A DNA stretch of 31,004 bases from Rhodospirillaceae bacterium CCH5-H10 (GTDB lineage: Bacteria > Pseudomonadota > Alphaproteobacteria > Reyranellales > Reyranellaceae), in the NCBI GenBank assembly GCA_001557035.1, contig LSKJ01000348.1, positions 1 through 31,004 on the forward strand, in the 5' to 3' direction. A program made the position numbers and the translations under genes. The notes beneath the pieces were generated by a model that did no database searches, was not told where the DNA came from, and worked only from the letters and a program-made list of their open reading frames with translations. Numbering within the stretch: position 1 is the first letter of the stretch; every line of letters begins with the position of its first letter. This document shows positions 1 through 8,198 of this stretch, piece after piece.

Positions 1-55
1 TGCCGGCGGCGAGAACCGCCAGGACGGCGGCGGTGGAAAGAAGCGACTTCAGCAT
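1..55 (-). CDS. 5' end of a secreted-protein gene (truncated by window edge)
   Basis: Only the first 18 codons are present, and the gene runs off the left edge. They encode MLKSLLSTAAVLAVLAAG, a typical signal-peptide start with one Lys followed by a hydrophobic Ala/Leu/Val core. A good Shine-Dalgarno GGGAG lies 8 bases before the ATG (on the minus strand, around positions 63-67). The gene is divergent from the antiporter gene, so the roughly 190 bases between the two starts should hold both promoters. Export is inferred from the signal peptide; the mature function cannot be told. Confidence 0.5.
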   Translation of the reverse strand, partial: MLKSLLSTAAVLAVLAAG

Positions 56-246
56 CTCTGACTCCCATGCAGCGGTTGATCTGCACGAGAGAGACGCTGG
101 CGAGCGGCATTTATTCCTGCGCGGCACGAATATTTTGGCAGTCGCATGCATGCTGCGATGTGGTTGGCCTGCATTCACAGCGAGTGCAATCCAGTACGAG
201 GCTCTCTAAAATCCCGCCCTTCCTCAACCACCGGCGGGCCGAGCAC

Positions 247-1974
247 GTGCATCACGAAGTGACGTTGATTTCCACCATCGCCATCGGCTTCGTGCTCGCC
301 TTCGCTTTCGGATATGTCGCCGACAGGCTTCGCCTGCCGCCGCTGGTGGGCTACCTCGTCGCGGGAATTCTTATCGGGCCCTATACGCCGGGCTTCGTGG
401 CGGATGCCGGACTTTCCTCGCAGCTCGCCGAGGTCGGCGTCATCCTGCTGATGTTCGGCGTCGGACTGCACTTCTCCGCCTCGGACCTGCTCGCCGTGCG
501 CGGCATCGCCATTCCCGGCGCCATCGGCCAGATCGTGCTGGCGACTCTCCTGGGGATGGGCCTGTGCTCGCTGTGGGGCTGGAGTCTCGGCACCGGACTC
601 GTCGTGGGCCTCAGCCTGTCGGTCGCGAGCACCGTCGTCCTGCTGAAGGCGCTGGAGGAGCGCAACATGGTCTCCAGTCCCAACGGCCGCGTCGCCGTGG
701 GTTGGCTGATCGTGGAGGATCTCGCGATGGTGCTGGCGCTGGTGCTGCTGCCGGCCCTGGCCGAAGTGCTGGGCGGCAAGCCGGTGCAGGGCCACGACTC
801 CGGCATGCCGATCCTGCTGGAATTGGCCGTCACCCTGTCGAAGGTCGCGGCCTTTGCGGCCATCGCCATCCTGATCGGGCCCAAGGTCGTGCCCTGGATC
901 CTGGCCCGCGTGGCGCGCACCGGTTCGCGCGAACTGTTCACGCTCTCGGTGCTGGCCGTCGCGCTCGGCATCGCCTACGGCTCGGCGGCGATCTTCGGGG
1001 TCTCCTTTGCGCTCGGCGCCTTCTTTGCCGGAGTCGTGCTGAGCGAATCGTCCTTCAGCCACAAGGCCGCGGCCGATTCGCTTCCGCTGCAGGACGCCTT
1101 CTCGGTGCTGTTCTTCGTGTCGGTCGGCATGCTGTTCGATCCGACGATCCTCTATCGCTCGCCGGGCGCCGTCCTTTCGGTGCTGGCGCTCATCATCTTC
1201 GGCAAGTCGCTGATCGCCTTCGCCATCATCATGCTGCTGCGCTATCCGATCGGCACCGGCCTCGTCGTGTCGGCGAGCCTGGCGCAGATCGGCGAATTCT
1301 CCTTCATCCTGATCGCGCTCGGCATCTCGACGGGGCTGGTGCCGACGGAAGGCCGCGACCTGGTGGTGGGCGGCGCGCTCTTCTCGATCATGCTCAATCC
1401 GCTCGTCTTCCACGCCGCCGGGCTGCTCCAGAAGCGCTTCGCCCGCCCGGCCGGCGCGCCTTTCTTCGGGCAGCGCCACTACGAAGCGCTGGGCCGCGAG
1501 TTGGATGTCATCCGGGTCCGCCAGGAAGAGCGATCCAAGGCCGAGGACCTCAAGCTGCACAGCCTGCTGGAGCTGTTTCCCATGCTCCAGCTCGTCGAAC
1601 GGCAGGACCAGGAATCCCTGCTTCTGATGTTCCGGCCCAAGTCGGCCTCACCGGGCGAGAGGGTGATCCGGGCCGGCGACCGTGCCGACGGCATGTACTT
1701 CCTGTCGTCGGGCAGCGTCGAAGTGCATGTGGCCGATCGCGTCATCCCGCTCCAAGCCGGCGCCTATTTCGGCGAAATGGCGCTGTTGACCGGCGAGCGC
1801 CGCACCGCCGACGTCATTGCCGTCGACTTCTGCCAGTTCCTGGTGCTCGACCGTCGCGACTTCAACCAGTTCATGGCACGGCATCCCGGCGTGCGCGCGG
1901 CGGTCGCCAGCATCGCCGAGGAGCGCCAGGCCATGAACCTCGCGCCGCGGGAGAAGGGCGAGGTCCGCGCCTAG
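247..1974 (+). CDS. YbaL/KefB-like cation:proton antiporter (CPA2) with C-terminal cNMP-binding domain
   Basis: This is an inner-membrane monovalent cation/proton antiporter of the CPA2 family, 575 residues. The frame is open from position 67, but the first 60 codons look like non-coding DNA. The GTG at 247 gives VHHEVTLIST, which matches the start of E. coli YbaL as I remember it. Residues 1 to about 385 form the multi-helix exchanger domain, including the conserved stretches LPPLVGYLVAGILIGP, GVILLMFGVGLHF, WLIVEDL, GSRELFTLSVLA and FALGAFFAG. YbaL and KefB normally carry a TrkA-N/RCK NAD-binding domain after this. Here residues of about 450-560 are instead a cyclic-nucleotide-binding fold, with a phosphate-binding cassette FGEMALL then RRTADV at about 508-520. 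The cassette Arg is kept, so ligand binding is possible. The end is 11 bases from the convergent protease gene. Substrate (K+ or Na+) and ligand are unknown. Confidence 0.85.
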   Translation: MHHEVTLISTIAIGFVLAFAFGYVADRLRLPPLVGYLVAGILIGPYTPGFVADAGLSSQLAEVGVILLMFGVGLHFSASDLLAVRGIAIPGAIGQIVLATLLGMGLCSLWGWSLGTGLVVGLSLSVASTVVLLKALEERNMVSSPNGRVAVGWLIVEDLAMVLALVLLPALAEVLGGKPVQGHDSGMPILLELAVTLSKVAAFAAIAILIGPKVVPWILARVARTGSRELFTLSVLAVALGIAYGSAAIFGVSFALGAFFAGVVLSESSFSHKAAADSLPLQDAFSVLFFVSVGMLFDPTILYRSPGAVLSVLALIIFGKSLIAFAIIMLLRYPIGTGLVVSASLAQIGEFSFILIALGISTGLVPTEGRDLVVGGALFSIMLNPLVFHAAGLLQKRFARPAGAPFFGQRHYEALGRELDVIRVRQEERSKAEDLKLHSLLELFPMLQLVERQDQESLLLMFRPKSASPGERVIRAGDRADGMYFLSSGSVEVHVADRVIPLQAGAYFGEMALLTGERRTADVIAVDFCQFLVLDRRDFNQFMARHPGVRAAVASIAEERQAMNLAPREKGEVRA

Positions 1975-1985
1975 AAACTTCGCCG

Positions 1986-2666
1986 TCAGCCGTTGCCTGT
2001 CACGCGCAGGACGAGATCGATCAGCCAGCCCACGGGTTCACTGAGGACCCAGCCGATGACGTTCAGATCCATGCCGAGCTGATTGCCGATCAGCGGCAGC
2101 AGGAAAATCAGTCCGAGCAGGATGGGCATGCTGTAGGGCTCGAGCCGAGCAAGCGGGAGCGCGAGGGCATCGGGCAGCAGGCCGACGGCGACGCGCCCGC
2201 CGTCCAGAGGCGGCAGCGGCAGCATGTTGAAGACCGCCAGCAGGACGTTGATGAGGATCGCATTCTGGAGATTGAGGATCGTCCAGTTCGCGGCGGGCGG
2301 CGGCAACATGACGGCGAGGTGCGCGAGAAGGCCCGCCGCCAGGGCCATGAAGACGTTCGTGGCAGGCCCGGCCGCGGCGACCCAGACCATGTCGTGCCTC
2401 GGATTGTTCAGTGCGCGGAAATTCACCGGCACCGGCTTGGCGTAGCCGAACAGGAAGGGCGCGTGCAGGAAGATCAGCAGGCCCGGCATGAGGATCGTGC
2501 CGAACGGGTCGATGTGCTTGACCGGATTGAGGGTTACGCGGCCCTGCTCCAACGCGGTCCGGTCGCCGAAGCGCAGGGCCACGAATCCGTGCGCGGCTTC
2601 GTGCAGCGTGATGGCTAGGATGGCCGGTATGACCCAGGTGGAGATCGTGTAGAGGGTGTCGCTCAC
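1986..2666 (-). CDS. Site-2 protease family (M50) integral membrane metalloprotease
   Basis: A polytopic membrane protein of 226 residues in the small M50 group often annotated as 'site-2 protease family protein'. The zinc-binding HEXXH is seen as LHEAAHG (His22, Glu23, His26) inside the first hydrophobic helix. The second metal motif is NMLPLPPLDGGR, with the LDGG Asp, in a later helix. There is no PDZ domain, unlike RseP. The family cleaves substrates within the membrane; the substrate here is unknown. I chose GTG at 2666 because it gives the family-like start VSDTLYTIST and has AGGTGG upstream. An in-frame ATG at 2690 has only a badly placed AAGG. The gene is divergent from the hydrolase gene, leaving 91 bases for promoters. 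Confidence 0.85.
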   Translation of the reverse strand: MSDTLYTISTWVIPAILAITLHEAAHGFVALRFGDRTALEQGRVTLNPVKHIDPFGTILMPGLLIFLHAPFLFGYAKPVPVNFRALNNPRHDMVWVAAAGPATNVFMALAAGLLAHLAVMLPPPAANWTILNLQNAILINVLLAVFNMLPLPPLDGGRVAVGLLPDALALPLARLEPYSMPILLGLIFLLPLIGNQLGMDLNVIGWVLSEPVGWLIDLVLRVTGNG

Positions 2667-2757
2667 CGTGAATCCACCTGTTGTCTCCATCCTTGCTTGG
2701 TTTACGGTCCGGCCGATGCATCTTCTGTGGACGAACGCGCGCCAGCAAGGTCGGGCC

Positions 2758-3606
2758 ATGGCGAGAGCGTGGACGGCTCGTCTCCTCGTTCTGATCGCCG
2801 TCGTTTGGGCGATGCCCGCGCTTGCGCAGCAGTACGTCCGCGTGCCGTTGGAGCAGGACGGCCGTACCCTTCAACTCGCGGCACAGTTCTTCCGCCCCGC
2901 CAACGCGGCAGCGCCGGTGCCCGCGGTCGCGATGTTCCACGGCTGTGGCGGTCCCGGTCAGAACACCGCGCGCATGGCGGGTCTCCTCGCCTCGTGGGGC
3001 TACGCCGCCCTCGTGGTCGACAGTTTCTCGGCGCGTGGCCTCAAGGACGTGTGCGGGCGCAACTGGCCGACGCCGGCCGCGGCCGAGGCGCGGGCGGCCG
3101 ATATCGATGCGGCACTCGCGTGGCTGGAAAGGCAGCCGGGCATCGATCCACGAAGGCTCGCCTACATGGGCTATTCCTACGGCGGCGGCGTCGCGATGCT
3201 GCGCGCTCTTTCCGGCAAGCCCGAGGACTCGGCAGCGTCGGCCGTGCGGGCGGTCGTGCTGGTCTATCCCGACTGCGCCCTGGCGGATGCGTTGGGTCCG
3301 CGCCTCGCGGTGCGTCAACCGATCCTGCTGGCCATGGGTGCGCTCGACGACTGGACGCCGGTCTCGCAATGCCGAGCGGTGATGGAGCGCGTCGTGCGCG
3401 GCGGGGATCTGGTCGAAACGAAGATTTACGACGGCGCGCATCACAGTTTCGATGCGCTCGGCCTGCCGGTGCGCTATCTCAGCGGGGTTGGCAATCGCAG
3501 CAAGCCCGGCGGTTGCTGCGGTGCGCATTACGGTGCCTACGAGCCTGCGTGGAAGCAGTTCGTGGTCGACGTTAGGGCGTTCCTCGACAAGGCACTGAAG
3601 CCGTAA
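2758..3606 (+). CDS. Secreted dienelactone hydrolase-like alpha/beta hydrolase
   Basis: An exported alpha/beta hydrolase of 282 residues. The start MARAWTARLLVLIAVVWAMP with cleavage near ALA-QQ (about residue 24) is a clear signal peptide. The ATG has AAGG 8 bases upstream; an open stretch further upstream (from 2656) is not conserved-looking. An oxyanion-hole motif FHGCGG is at 60-65. The nucleophile elbow GYSYGG carries Ser140, the acid is probably Asp197 or Asp198 (GALDDW), and the base is His228 or His229 (DGAHHSF). This Ser/Asp/His order fits the dienelactone hydrolase family (PF01738), although classical DLH uses Cys as the nucleophile. The natural ester substrate is unknown. Only 20 bases separate it from the porin gene, suggesting cotranscription. 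Confidence 0.8.
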   Translation: MARAWTARLLVLIAVVWAMPALAQQYVRVPLEQDGRTLQLAAQFFRPANAAAPVPAVAMFHGCGGPGQNTARMAGLLASWGYAALVVDSFSARGLKDVCGRNWPTPAAAEARAADIDAALAWLERQPGIDPRRLAYMGYSYGGGVAMLRALSGKPEDSAASAVRAVVLVYPDCALADALGPRLAVRQPILLAMGALDDWTPVSQCRAVMERVVRGGDLVETKIYDGAHHSFDALGLPVRYLSGVGNRSKPGGCCGAHYGAYEPAWKQFVVDVRAFLDKALKP

Positions 3607-3626
3607 CGCGGGCCGGCAGGAGCCGC

Positions 3627-4874
3627 ATGCGTTCGACGGCGTGGATAGGCGGGCTGGCCGCCCTGGTCTTTCCCTTTGCGCAGGCCGACGCGCAGGAAGC
3701 GGCCGAAGCCGACGGCGTCCGCCATGTCGGCAAGGTCCACAACCGGATGCGCGCGGCCGAAGCGCGCGAGCAATATTTCCTCGACCAGGAGTTCGACGAT
3801 GCCGCCCGGCGTTATGCGCGGGCCAAGAAGGAAATCCAGAAGTCGACCGGCATCTTCTACTCGTTGACCTCGTCGGTCGTCAGCCAGTGGGGCGCACCGG
3901 GCAGCGACTACGGCGCGGTGCAGGCCCAGTTCTCGCCGGCGCTGAACTGGAAGATGTTCGACGATCCCGGGATCGGCGCCGGCTCCTTCCAGTTCGCCTA
4001 TCTCGCGACCCAATACTGGTCGGGGCAGACCGGACAGAGCCTGCAGAACCGGCTCTTCCTCAACAGCCCGGTCAACGACTATCCGGTCAACCAGCTCACC
4101 TTCGCGCAGGTGAGCTATACGCACGACTTCCCCGGCCACTTCGTGTCGCTGACGCTGGGGCAGTTTCCCTTCTCGAACTTCGACACCAACACCTACTCCA
4201 ACAACGAGCAGGTCAATTTCCTCGGCTACGGGCTGGCGCAGAACGGCAGCCAGAACTACTCGCAGGGCAGCCTCGGGGCCTACGTCCAGGTCAATCCGAC
4301 CAAGGAACTGACGTTCATCGCCGGCTTCCAGGACGCCAACAACGTCGCGGCCTCCAACTACGTCCAGTTCAATACGGGATTCCGGGGCCAGTATTCGTGG
4401 TTCCTCTACGGCGCCGTCTCGCCCAGGCCCGGCAAGCTGGGCCACGGCACCTATTCGCTGCTCTACTACAATCTGCCGAGCGTCCCGATGCAGCCGCAGG
4501 CCAGCTCGGGCCTGTCGTTCAATGCCTCGCAGACGCTCAACGAGAAATGGGGCCTGTTCCTGCGCGCCAACACTGCGTGGAATTCGAGCTGGTACATCCA
4601 GTCGTCGATTTCCGGCGGCGCGGTCTACAACAATCCGCTGGGCCGGGCGCCGCACGACCAGATCGGCCTCGGCATCGCGTGGAACGCCACCAACCAGCGG
4701 CTCTATGCGGGCACGCCGGTGCGGCCCAGCGAGACGATGGTCGAACTCTACTGGTCCTGGTCGGTGAAACACCTGTTGATCACGCCCGACGTCCAGCTTT
4801 ATTTCCAGCCGGCGCTGGCGCCGACGCAGCAGCTGGCGGCGGTCTTCTCGCTCCGTCTCACGGTGCTTTTCTGA
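3627..4874 (+). CDS. OprB-like carbohydrate porin
   Basis: A probable outer-membrane beta-barrel of 415 residues. It has a signal peptide (cleaved near ADAQ, about residue 23). Next comes a charged helical stretch at about 30-72, rich in Ala, Arg and Glu, and then alternating aromatic/polar segments typical of barrel strands. These include the GQFPFSNFDTN and YTHDFP regions, many Tyr, Trp and Asn, and a terminal Phe in FSLRLTVLF, the usual C-terminal barrel-assembly signal. The pattern resembles OprB-type carbohydrate porins (PF04966), which let sugars or other small solutes diffuse in; this assignment is from overall pattern, not a diagnostic motif. AGGAG lies 4 bases before the ATG. It sits between a secreted hydrolase and an inner-membrane permease, which suggests a small uptake unit, but that is inference. 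Confidence 0.65.
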   Translation: MRSTAWIGGLAALVFPFAQADAQEAAEADGVRHVGKVHNRMRAAEAREQYFLDQEFDDAARRYARAKKEIQKSTGIFYSLTSSVVSQWGAPGSDYGAVQAQFSPALNWKMFDDPGIGAGSFQFAYLATQYWSGQTGQSLQNRLFLNSPVNDYPVNQLTFAQVSYTHDFPGHFVSLTLGQFPFSNFDTNTYSNNEQVNFLGYGLAQNGSQNYSQGSLGAYVQVNPTKELTFIAGFQDANNVAASNYVQFNTGFRGQYSWFLYGAVSPRPGKLGHGTYSLLYYNLPSVPMQPQASSGLSFNASQTLNEKWGLFLRANTAWNSSWYIQSSISGGAVYNNPLGRAPHDQIGLGIAWNATNQRLYAGTPVRPSETMVELYWSWSVKHLLITPDVQLYFQPALAPTQQLAAVFSLRLTVLF

Positions 4875-4913
4875 CGTCCTGCCCGTAGCCTGTTCGAGGG
4901 GGAGAGCCTGTCC

Positions 4914-6215
4914 ATGACCAATACGATCGATCCGCCCGGGCGGGGACACGGGCGGATGAGCATGTGGAGCGTCTCGGCGCTCGGCATCGGGTCCATGGTC
5001 GGCGCCGGCATCTTCGCGCTGCTGGGTCAGGCCGCCCTGATGACCGGCAGCGACGTCTATCTCTCCTTCGCCATCGGCGGCGTCATCGCGCTGCTGTCGG
5101 GCTATTCTTATGCCCGGCTCGCCGCCCGCTTCCCGAGTTCGGGCGGCATCATGGACTATTTCGATCGGGCCTTTCCGTCGAAGACCGTGGCGGGTGGATT
5201 GTCGGTCCTCTATCTGGTGACGCAGATCGTGAACATCGCGATGGTCGCCAAGACCTTCGGCGCCTATGCCGACCGCCTGCTGCTGGGCGACGTTTCGGCC
5301 GCCTATGTGGCCAACATCTTCGCGTCGGCGATCGTGATCGTCCTCTTCATCGTCAACATGGCGGGATCCGGCATAGTCGGGCGCGTCGAGGAGCTGCTGG
5401 TCGGGATCAAGCTGGTCATCCTGACGGCGCTGCTGGTGGCCGGTGGGTCGAGCATCGATCCGGCGATGCTGACGCAGGGGCCGACCGTCGGGCCCGGCAT
5501 ACTGCTCGCGAGCGTCGGCCTCACCTTCTTCGCCTATGGCGGCTACGGCATGATGACCAACGCCTCGGGCCACGTCGCCAATCCCGCGAAGACCATTCCG
5601 CGCGCCATATTCCTCGCGATCGGCGTCGTGATCGTCCTCTATATCGGCCTATCCATCGTCGTGATGGGCAACATCTCGCCCGACGAGCTGACGCGCTTTG
5701 CGACCACGGCGGTGGCGCAAGCCGCCAGGCCCGTCCTCGGTCAGGTCGGCTTCGTCGTCGTGTCGATCGGCGCGCTGTTTGCGACGGCCTCCTCGATCAA
5801 TGCGAGCTTCTTCTGCGCCCTCGAAGTCTCGCGCGGCCTCGCCGGCAAAGGGCAGCTTCCGCCCGTGTTCGAGCGGGTCGCCTGGGGGCAGGGCACGCGC
5901 GGGCTGGTGTGGTCGGCCGGCGCCGTTCTGGTGATGGTCAACCTTCTCGATCTCGGCGCCATCGCCCAGGTCGCGGGCGCGACGATCCTGATCTGCTATC
6001 TCGGCGTATTCGCGGCGCACTGGCGACTGCACGGCGAAGCGGGGGGATCGCGTCTCCCGATCGTGGTCGGCGCGGCGCTGATGGCCGTGGTGCTCGTGGC
6101 GTTCGCGGTCAGCCTCTGGTCGACCCAGCCCTCGGCCATCTGGCTCACCGGGCTGGCCGTCGCCGGCAGCCTCGGCATCGAATGGCTGATTCAACGCCGC
6201 CGCCGATCGTCCTGA
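4914..6215 (+). CDS. APC-superfamily amino acid/amine permease
   Basis: An inner-membrane secondary transporter of 433 residues, hydrophobic throughout with about 12 predicted helices. The first helix carries GSMVGAGIF (26-34), the glycine-rich unwound substrate-binding segment of APC transporters. Helix 6 and the following loop read FFAYGGYG and then NPAKTIPRAI (from about 204), the family pattern of Phe-x-Ala-Tyr-Gly-Gly followed by Asn-Pro...Pro-Arg-Ala. The usual acidic pair just before that Asn-Pro is replaced by Gly-His, so substrate preference is hard to guess. GGGGAG is upstream of the ATG at 4914. The gene is 39 bases after the porin and 52 before the reductase, all on the same strand. 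Confidence 0.85.
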   Translation: MTNTIDPPGRGHGRMSMWSVSALGIGSMVGAGIFALLGQAALMTGSDVYLSFAIGGVIALLSGYSYARLAARFPSSGGIMDYFDRAFPSKTVAGGLSVLYLVTQIVNIAMVAKTFGAYADRLLLGDVSAAYVANIFASAIVIVLFIVNMAGSGIVGRVEELLVGIKLVILTALLVAGGSSIDPAMLTQGPTVGPGILLASVGLTFFAYGGYGMMTNASGHVANPAKTIPRAIFLAIGVVIVLYIGLSIVVMGNISPDELTRFATTAVAQAARPVLGQVGFVVVSIGALFATASSINASFFCALEVSRGLAGKGQLPPVFERVAWGQGTRGLVWSAGAVLVMVNLLDLGAIAQVAGATILICYLGVFAAHWRLHGEAGGSRLPIVVGAALMAVVLVAFAVSLWSTQPSAIWLTGLAVAGSLGIEWLIQRRRRSS

Positions 6216-6267
6216 TGCCACCCGGTAAAGCGGACATTCCGGCCGCGCTCCCTGCAGAGAGGCTCTG

Positions 6268-6792
6268 ATGACGAGGACGGTCTGGCATTGTCACATCGCG
6301 GTATCACTCGATGGCAAGATCGCGCGGCCCGACGGTTCGTTCGACTGGCTGATTGAGTATCCGCCGCAAGAGTTCGGCATCGACGCTTTCCTGGCGGAGG
6401 TCGACGCCATCGTGATGGGGCGTGCCACCTACGAAGCCGTACGCGGCTTCGGCGACTGGCCGCATCCCGATAAACCCACCTTCGTGGTGACCAGCAGGCC
6501 GCTCGTCGATCCGCCGCAGGGCGTTGAGGCGCGGCCGGCCGACTTCGCGGCCCTTGCCGCTGAACTCGAAAGCAAAGGCGCGCGGCGCGTCTGGGTCGAG
6601 GGCGGCGGTCAGGTGATCCGCGGCATTATGGCGGTGGGCAAACTCGACATACTCGAGATGGCGCTGCTGCCGCTCGTGCTGGGCGACGGCATCCCGCTCT
6701 TCCCCCGGGGTACACCCGGCCTCGGGCTGCGGCTGGTCAAATGCGAGCCTCGGTCGGGCGGGGCGCTGCATCTCGTCTACGAGGCCGCTTAG
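6268..6792 (+). CDS. Dihydrofolate reductase/RibD C-terminal family reductase
   Basis: A single-domain cytoplasmic protein of 174 residues in the RibD_C/DHFR-like fold (PF01872), which typically reduces a substrate with NADPH. Recognisable elements are AVSLDGKIA (11-19), VMGRATYE (49-56), FVVTSRPL (72-79), the nucleotide-binding WVEGGG (109-114), and LLPLVLGDGIPLF near 133-145. No deaminase domain is attached, so it is not a full RibD, and E. coli-type FolA motifs are absent. Stand-alone members are usually annotated only as 'dihydrofolate reductase family protein', and the real substrate is unknown. GAGAGG precedes the ATG. It ends 42 bases from the convergent transglycosylase gene. Confidence 0.8.
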   Translation: MTRTVWHCHIAVSLDGKIARPDGSFDWLIEYPPQEFGIDAFLAEVDAIVMGRATYEAVRGFGDWPHPDKPTFVVTSRPLVDPPQGVEARPADFAALAAELESKGARRVWVEGGGQVIRGIMAVGKLDILEMALLPLVLGDGIPLFPRGTPGLGLRLVKCEPRSGGALHLVYEAA

Positions 6793-6834
6793 TCATCAAG
6801 CTCTTCTCCTCGCCCGCGTTACCGGAGCTTCGCG

Positions 6835-7743
6835 TCAATCCCGCGGGTTGCGGAAGACGGCGCAGGCGCCTCCCTTGGCTCGCAGCTTTGCACAGAGGGC
6901 GTCGGCCTCCGCCCGGGTCTTTGCCGAGACCCGCACGGCGTAGGTGGGCAAGTCGTTGCGGCGCGAATTCAGGACCAGCGGCAGCCGATCGTCGAGCATG
7001 GGTTCGTATTTGCGCCGCAGCCGCTCGTAGTGGGCAAGCACGCGTCCTTCGGACCAGTTGCCGGCAAGCTGGACGCCCCACGGTCCCCAGGCCGGGTCCG
7101 ACGTGAGCAGGGGGCGCCGGCGCGGCGTGTCGATCATGTTCCGGGCGAATTCGATGCAGCGCTCGCCGGTCTGTGTCGCCGCGGACTGCAGTTGAGGCAT
7201 CGGCTGGGCGGTCCAGGCCTCGGCGCTGTAACCGGTGACGATGCGGACATAGGCTTGCGTCTCGCCGGGCAGGACACCGCGGCCGGCGCGCCAGGCCTCG
7301 ACCTGGCCGGGACCGGCATTGTAGGCGGCCGCGGCCAGGCCGAGATTGCCGCGGAAGGTCGTGCGCAGCTCGCGCAGGTAGCTCGCCGACTCGCGCAACG
7401 CCTGCAGCGGCTCGAAGGCGTTGGTGAGGCCGCGCATCGCCGCAGTTCCCGGCATGAATTGCGCGATGCCCTGCGCGCCGGCCGGGCTGACGGCCGAGGG
7501 ATTGAACCGGCTCTCCTGCCAGATGAGGCGGGTGAAGAATTCTTCCGGCAGCCCGTTGTCGGCCGCCGCCTTGGCCAGGGTGCTGCAGATGTCGGCGACG
7601 GAGGGGCGCCGGTCATTCGCCGGTTCGGCGCGCGCCTGTACCAGCGGCGGCAGGGCAATGGCGAGCGATACCAAGGCCAGCAGCGACAGGAGCAGACATC
7701 GCGGGGTGAGCAGCGCGCGATCCATTGGCGGGAATGATATCAT
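6835..7743 (-). CDS. Lytic transglycosylase with C-terminal SPOR-like domain
   Basis: A periplasmic peptidoglycan-cleaving enzyme of 302 residues. A signal sequence covers about 1-38 (hydrophobic core LLLSLLALVSLAIALPPL). The SLT domain (PF01464) is at about 50-165. Its catalytic Glu77 is in WQESRFNP, followed by the family motifs GAQGIAQFMPGT (89-100) and AAYNAGPG (139-146). The tail (about 235-300) contains PTYAVRVSAKTRAEADALCAKL, which looks like a SPOR peptidoglycan-binding repeat that could target the enzyme to denuded glycan, for example at the septum. An in-frame ATG at 7725 (MDRALLTPRC) is an equally possible start; neither has a clear Shine-Dalgarno. Only 38 bases separate it from the divergent acetyltransferase gene. 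Confidence 0.85.
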   Translation of the reverse strand: MISFPPMDRALLTPRCLLLSLLALVSLAIALPPLVQARAEPANDRRPSVADICSTLAKAAADNGLPEEFFTRLIWQESRFNPSAVSPAGAQGIAQFMPGTAAMRGLTNAFEPLQALRESASYLRELRTTFRGNLGLAAAAYNAGPGQVEAWRAGRGVLPGETQAYVRIVTGYSAEAWTAQPMPQLQSAATQTGERCIEFARNMIDTPRRRPLLTSDPAWGPWGVQLAGNWSEGRVLAHYERLRRKYEPMLDDRLPLVLNSRRNDLPTYAVRVSAKTRAEADALCAKLRAKGGACAVFRNPRD

Positions 7744-7781
7744 CGCAGGCCGAATTCACGCACCGCATCGGATTCTGTTTC

Positions 7782-8198
7782 ATGATTCGCAAAGCCACCC
7801 TCGCCGACCGCCCCCGCATTTCCGAAGTGCGCCTCGCCGTGCACGAAAACATGCTGAGCCCCGGTTCCGTGAGCAAGGTCGAGACGACGTCCGATTGGAT
7901 CTTCGCGAACGCGACCTTCTGGGTGTGGGAGGAGGCGGGCGCGGTGCAGGGCTTCTCTGTCGCCGATCCGCGCGATGGCACGATCTTCGGGCTGTTCATT
8001 CATCCCGACTACGAGGGGCGAGGTATTGCCCGGGCGCTCCTGCCGCTGGCCTGCGAGGACCTGCGCGCTGCGGGCTTTGCCGCGGCGACCCTGACGACGG
8101 GCCCCGGCACGCGCGCAGAACGCTTCTATCGCCTGAACGGCTGGGAAGAGATCGGCCACCAGGACAACGGCGAGATCATCTTCCGGAAGGCGCTGTAA
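7782..8198 (+). CDS. GNAT family N-acetyltransferase
   Basis: A cytoplasmic acyl-CoA-dependent acetyltransferase of 138 residues. The fold is clear: MIRKATLADRPRISEVR at the start is the usual beta1-alpha1, FGLFIHPDYEGRGIARALL (69-87) holds the acetyl-CoA pyrophosphate-binding loop, and ERFYRLNGWEEIG near 113-125 is the C-terminal strand motif. The acceptor is unknown. I chose ATG 7782 because upstream codons do not look conserved. There is no good ribosome-binding site, so a very short leader is possible. Its 3' end overlaps the convergent racemase-family gene by 23 bases. Confidence 0.85.
   Translation: MIRKATLADRPRISEVRLAVHENMLSPGSVSKVETTSDWIFANATFWVWEEAGAVQGFSVADPRDGTIFGLFIHPDYEGRGIARALLPLACEDLRAAGFAAATLTTGPGTRAERFYRLNGWEEIGHQDNGEIIFRKAL

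Noticed and set aside
142..158. Small inverted repeat TCGCA-7-TGCGA in the divergent region before the antiporter
   Set aside because: Five-base arms around an overlapping GCATGC palindrome are expected by chance in this composition, so it is not reported as an operator.
175..1560. Minus-strand frame (461 codons) opposite the antiporter
   Set aside because: Composition is Arg/Asp/His/Gln-rich and repetitive, and the plus strand is a well-conserved exchanger.
3537..5573. Minus-strand open frame (678 codons) opposite the porin and permease
   Set aside because: No signal, motif or ribosome-binding site. The opposite strand carries clear membrane proteins with good starts.
6793..6834. AAGCTC...GAGCTT inverted repeat between the convergent reductase and transglycosylase genes
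   Set aside because: Six-base arms with a 21-base loop and no T-run are too weak to call a terminator.
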